A stretch of DNA of 64,000 nt, taken from the NCBI GenBank assembly GCA_016946835.1, contig JACVTC010000168.1:1-64000 (forward strand), given 5' to 3'. This DNA is from Neocallimastix lanati (nom. inval.) (Eukaryota; Neocallimastigomycota; Neocallimastigomycetes; Neocallimastigales; Neocallimastigaceae). The first letter of the stretch is position 1. Each line of letters opens with the position of its first letter. The notes below the pieces were generated by a model, which did no database searches, was not told where the DNA came from, and worked only from the letters and a program-made list of their open reading frames with translations. The translations under genes and the position numbers were made by a program. Shown here one piece after another: positions 53,653-64,000 of this stretch.

Positions 53653-54457
53653 ATATATTTTATTTGAAATGAAAGCATCTAATATATAAAATTTCTACTA
53701 TGAAATATACCAATTTTTTGTAATTTTATTAATTACATTTTTCTCAATTCTTATTTATTATTATTATCATTATTAGTTTCTTTTTAGAATTATTAATTGA
53801 TGATTCATCCAAAACTATTTTTATACCTTTTCAAAAATATTTTTAATTTAGAAATAAACTAAAATAGTGTGCTGAATGGATTTGAAATTCAATATTGATT
53901 ACTATTTGTTATAAAATTAATTATTTTCTTTTTATAAATCTATTATTTTATTTTGGATAATTTTTTTTTTTTTTTTAATATAAATTAAGTATAATATAAA
54001 ATTTTATAGAAAATATATGAATGAGATACATAATTTCTATTTTTATATTTTTTTATCCATAAATTTTTTTTTATTAAACTCCGCAGCATTTTTTTATTTT
54101 AATTTTATTTGAAGAATTTATAAAGTTAAAAAAAAAGTATTATATATAATTAAAGTTTTTCAATTCTTATATATTAAATTTATTATTTATATTTAATATT
54201 ATAAAAAAAAAACAAAAGACAAAAAAACAAAAAATTTTTTATTAAATTAATATATTTAAATTAAATAAAATAAAAAAGTTAATATAAACATATTAGTAGA
54301 TAGATATATTTTTATTTATTTTATTTCGGTTACTGTTACCTGTACTTTGCTTTTCTTATTATATATATAAAAGAAATATCAAAAAATTAACAAAATCAAA
54401 TCAATTAACATATAAAACCAAAAAAAAAAAAAAAAAAAAAGAAAAACCAAGATAAAA
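52334..54457. other. AT-rich intergenic stretch
   Basis: 3' UTR of the Dabb gene, then A/T runs, (GT)n at 53127-53138 and (TA)n at about 53622-53650. No further gene seen. Confidence 0.6.
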
Positions 54458-58324
<3,867 letters not shown>

Positions 58325-58333
58325 GATGAATAA

Positions 58334-58368
<35 letters not shown>

Positions 58369-58490
58369 TATTAATAGAAAAAATTAAATTATCAAATATT
58401 TTAATATTTTATTTTATTTCATATGAATACCATTCTAATATTTTTATATTGTTAATTTTGAATTACTAAATGCTAAAAAAAAATTAAATT

Positions 58491-58521
<31 letters not shown>

Positions 58522-59778
58522 AAAATAATATTTACAAGTTACACCAAGAGAAGTAAATAAATAAATCTAATTAGTAAAATAATAAAAAAAAATTAATAAT
58601 ACATTTATTTATTTATTAAATAAAATCAAGATTCTAAAAAATATTTATTTATAACATTTTTATATAAAATTATTTAGTAATTAATCGATCATCTTCATTA
58701 TATATTTTTAAGAAAAATTTTGTGTTTTTAACTAATTAAATATTATAAATATGTAAATAAATAATATTGAATAAAAAAAAAAAAAGATGAGTATTTACTA
58801 ATGAAAACTAAATATTAAATAATATGTATTTAAGTATTAAGTAATAAATAAATAAATAAATAAATAATAAATAAACAAATAAACAAACAAACAAACATAT
58901 ATATATATATATATTATAATCTATAAAAGTAATAGATGATAAATGAACGAATATATAAATAAGATATAAATGATAATAATAACTAATTGAATAATAATGT
59001 TAAATCACGCTATTTTTATTTTTATTTTTATTTTAATTTATAAATACGATTATTAATCCTTTGGAAGAAATTATATGTGAACTTATTTTAATATTATAAA
59101 ATTGCTCATAAAACAATAATAATCTTTTAATAATAAATAAAATTTGATAAATTTCTAAAGGAAAAAAAAAGAATTACTAAAAAGCTAAAATTACAAAACC
59201 TAAATTTAATAATTATTAATTTTATTTACTTTAAAAAATGAATTTAAGGGAATAATATATATATACGTATAAATTCTTATTCTAATACTTGTTTTTAGAA
59301 ATGAAAAAAATTAAGCTCATATGTTGTTTAGAAGGTTAAATTATTTAGAAGGTTAAATTGTTTTAAATAATTTTATATGTTTCTTTGAAGGAAACCTTTT
59401 TTTATTTTTTTTTTTTAAACTTTATTTTTATTCTTTATTTTTTATTTTTTTTAAAATATTTATTGTTGCTAGAAGATAATCTTATTTTTAAATAATTTTT
59501 TTATATTATTGTTTAGAAGGTAATTTATACTTTTACAAAAAAAAAAAAAAAAAAAACTTTTACAGATAATAAATTAAATTAATTTTTTATATTAAGAATA
59601 AAAAGTATAATTATAATAATAATAGTTATTAATAACAGTTTTTTGAATTAAAATTAAAAAGTATCTATTATAATTATAGTTTTTCATAATAAATTTGAAT
59701 ACAATATATTTGAGCTATAATATTTTACTAAAAGTAAAATAAAAAATTTTTTATTATTTAATAAAATTTATACTTTTT

Positions 59779-59809
<31 letters not shown>

Positions 59810-60777
59810 GAAAAATAAGATTTAATAAATTTTTTAAAGAAGCTTAATTATTTAAAAAGCAAAATCAATTATAATAAATACTAAATCTATTAACTTTAGT
59901 AAATAAAATATGTATATATAAGCTTTTGTTTATTAATATTAATTAGTATTAATAATTAAAATACAATTTATACATAAATTTTATACCCCATGAAACAAAA
60001 AAAAAAAAAAAAAAAAAAACAACTAAAATTTAATTATATAATTTATTAGTAAATTAATTTTTTTTTTTTTTTTTTTTTTTTTCCTTTTTTCTAGTTATAA
60101 AAAAAATAAATAATTTATTTTTTATTAAAATAATAATGATATGTTTATTCGACTTTTCAAAAAATATTTCCCCCCCAAAAAATAAAATAAAATAAAAAAA
60201 AAAAAAAAAAAAAAAAAAGGATTTAAAAAATTATATTTAATTAAAATTTCTAATAAGAAATTTCTTATTTTAAGTATATCATCTTATTAAGAAAAAATAT
60301 ATTATTTTGAAATATTATTTATTTATTATTATTTTTTTTAAAAGTACTTTATTTTAATAATTACAATATTATATATATTAATAATAATTTCATTATAATA
60401 TATTAGAAAATGTCAAAAGAGAATATATAAAAATATAAAAAAGAAGAATAATATCAGACAGAAATGTGAATGTCAAGATAAATTTTAAAAATTCCATGTG
60501 ATATCATAATCAAATTTAAACAAATATTTTGTAAATAATAAATATAATAAAAATCTTATTTTTTAAAAATTAGCTAATATTATTATTTATTATGTGAAGA
60601 TGTAAAAATTTAATAACGATTAAATTATATTATATCATATTTTGTTTGAAATTGTTAACGTTTTTTTAAAATATATCAAAACATATAAATGTAATATATT
60701 ATTAATGATTGTTTTGAGTCCCATTACAAAAATATAAATATACATATAATTAATGTATTATCCTTGAGGGTTCTTAA

Positions 60778-60781
<4 letters not shown>
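58325..60781. other. AT-rich intergenic stretch
   Basis: No gene recognised; (AAAT)n, (AAAC)n and A/T runs. At 60410-60430 a start-like phrase atgtcaaaagagaatata resembles the beginning of the gene at 61952 but runs into a stop after six codons. It may be a decayed partial duplicate. Confidence 0.5.
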
Positions 60782-60808
<27 letters not shown>

Positions 60809-61310
60809 TATTTCTGGTGTGTACCGCCGTTTGTTTCAGCTTCCTCTCCTCCACTGCTCCTGCAGTGGAAATATTAAGGTAGTCACATACATCTTTTTTT
60901 ATAAAAGCAGAATTGTCCCTATTGGACGACTTTATTGAGTGCTTTAGCATTGGCGCTCTGACATGCATATTATTACTGAGAATTTTACTAGTACTACTTC
61001 TTCAGGTGTTTCTCCTGTTCGTAATTTCCCTTTGAAGAGAGGCCAGTATAATTTAACCAATAGAGTTTCGTACTAGCTTCCTGGCAATTGTATAATTTTC
61101 AGAAGGATTGCAGTTTAGTAGAATATATCTATATGGACATATGAAATCATGTACCCCACCCTCTCAGTTAGTTCAGTATCTATTCTAATAATATTTATAC
61201 AAGGGGAACATACTTACCTGTAACTGTAACCCTAACCACCATACTCCGTAAAAACATCTTGTGAGGAAAATCTAGAAAATGGTAATAGGAGCCATAGGAA
61301 TGCTAGCCAA
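60782..61310 (-). pseudogene. LINE-like 3' fragment with A-tail
   Basis: A minus-strand fragment of near-normal GC ending in an A-tail (plus-strand T's 60782-60809). One frame contains FKGKLRTGETPEEVVLVKFS at about 61000-61060. The end reads SSGGEEAETNGGTHQK before the stop and tail. A short string agcgccaatg near 60950 is shared with the LINE relic at 27070-28190. Several frames are needed, so it is decayed. The tail and 5' truncation point to a LINE-type copy. Confidence 0.45.
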
Positions 61311-61951
61311 ATTATATTTATATTATAATTTATAAATTAGCATGAACTTTGATATATATATTTGAGAATTAATATATTTAATAGCATTTTCAATAAAGAA
61401 TATCAATAATTAAATTTTAAATTAATAAAATTTAATTATTGATATTGATTTTTGATAATTTTATTTTATATTATATTAAATAAGGAAAATTTTTTTTTTC
61501 CTGTTTTTTTTTTTTTTTTTTTTAAGTTAAGGTTAATAATAATTAACTGTATTTATCATACTATAATACCAATGTTAGGTCGTTAGATTTAAAAAAAAAA
61601 TAAAATTTTTATCGGAAAAAGTGAGATAATTTTATATTAATTTAGAAAATATAAAAATTTTATATTTAAATGACTTTTTTGCAAAGATTATAAAAAAAAA
61701 AAAAAAAAAAAAATAAAATTTTATTTTTCATACTCTAATACTAATATTAAGCAGTTAGATTTAAATATATACATAATAAAAAAAATTTAATATAATAAAA
61801 AAAATAAAATAAAATATATAATAAAATAAAATATATATATATATAAATCATTTTGAATATTATATCAATTATATTTCTTTGCTAAAAGAGAAATATTCTT
61901 TATTTTCTCAATAATAAATTAATATAAAAATTCAATAAAATGTATTAAAAA
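61311..61951. other. AT-rich gap
   Basis: No gene recognised. Two phrases of the type ctctaata/ctaataccaatgttag recur at about 61560 and 61735, each with a poly-A patch. Promoter of the following gene presumably lies here. Confidence 0.5.

Positions 61952-64000
<2,049 letters not shown>

Noticed and set aside
60774-60968. 64-residue ORF ending in a Lys run
   Set aside because: The Lys run is a translated A-tail. The ORF is in a different frame from the more protein-like C-terminus that stops just before the tail.

Overview
The window comes from a very AT-rich, intron-rich eukaryote. The best fit is an anaerobic gut fungus (Neocallimastigomycota). The main evidence is a secreted protein that joins fungal-type (CBM10-like) dockerins to a CotH kinase-like domain. 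A TEX9-like ciliary coiled-coil gene, expected in a flagellated zoosporic fungus, also fits. Short AT-rich introns, very long A/T runs, (TAA)n arrays and many LTR retrotransposons agree with this assignment. The taxon is an inference from these features.

Layout. 1-3060: gag and leader of a minus-strand Ty3/gypsy-like element (element A) that runs off the left edge. 4007-5605: two tandem ~800-bp units. 5606-12034: a complete-looking minus-strand Ty3/gypsy element (element B) with 789-bp LTRs and a 5-bp target duplication, ending 16 bp upstream of a tRNA-Thr(UGU) gene. 14108-21945: a complete-looking plus-strand chromovirus-type Ty3/gypsy element (element C) whose 5' LTR carries a nested ~1-kb insertion. 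22244-25026: a copia-like element with no pol that carries a 93-residue ORF. 27070-28190: a LINE 3' relic. 29030-31712: the three-dockerin CotH gene. 31713-38050: simple repeats, including a ~960-bp heptamer array. 38051-39953: stand-alone tryptophan synthase beta, four exons including a 17-nt exon. 40868-41440: a second copy of the LINE tail, in inverted orientation. 41870-42190: a GC-richer decayed block. 44365-44436: tRNA-Pro(AGG). 44914-50733: a complete-looking minus-strand Ty1/copia element. 51346-52333: a Dabb-domain gene. 54458-58324: a TEX9-like gene of about 15 exons. 60782-61310: a LINE-like 3' fragment with an A-tail. 61952-64000: the first 11 exons of an unrecognised multi-pass membrane protein, cut by the window end.

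How it fits together. The host genes are housekeeping or lifestyle genes (cellulosome component, tryptophan biosynthesis, stress A/B-barrel, zoospore cilium) and do not form one pathway. The most unusual biology is in the retroelements. Element B and two earlier ~800-bp units are stacked at one position just upstream of tRNA-Thr, as Ty3 does in yeast. Elements A and B share a GC-rich leader block in which three stems are kept by compensatory changes. The gag start codons of element C and the copia element directly follow 46- and 58-nt A-tracts. Two copia-type elements share a primer site that matches the 5' half of tRNA-Lys(CUU).
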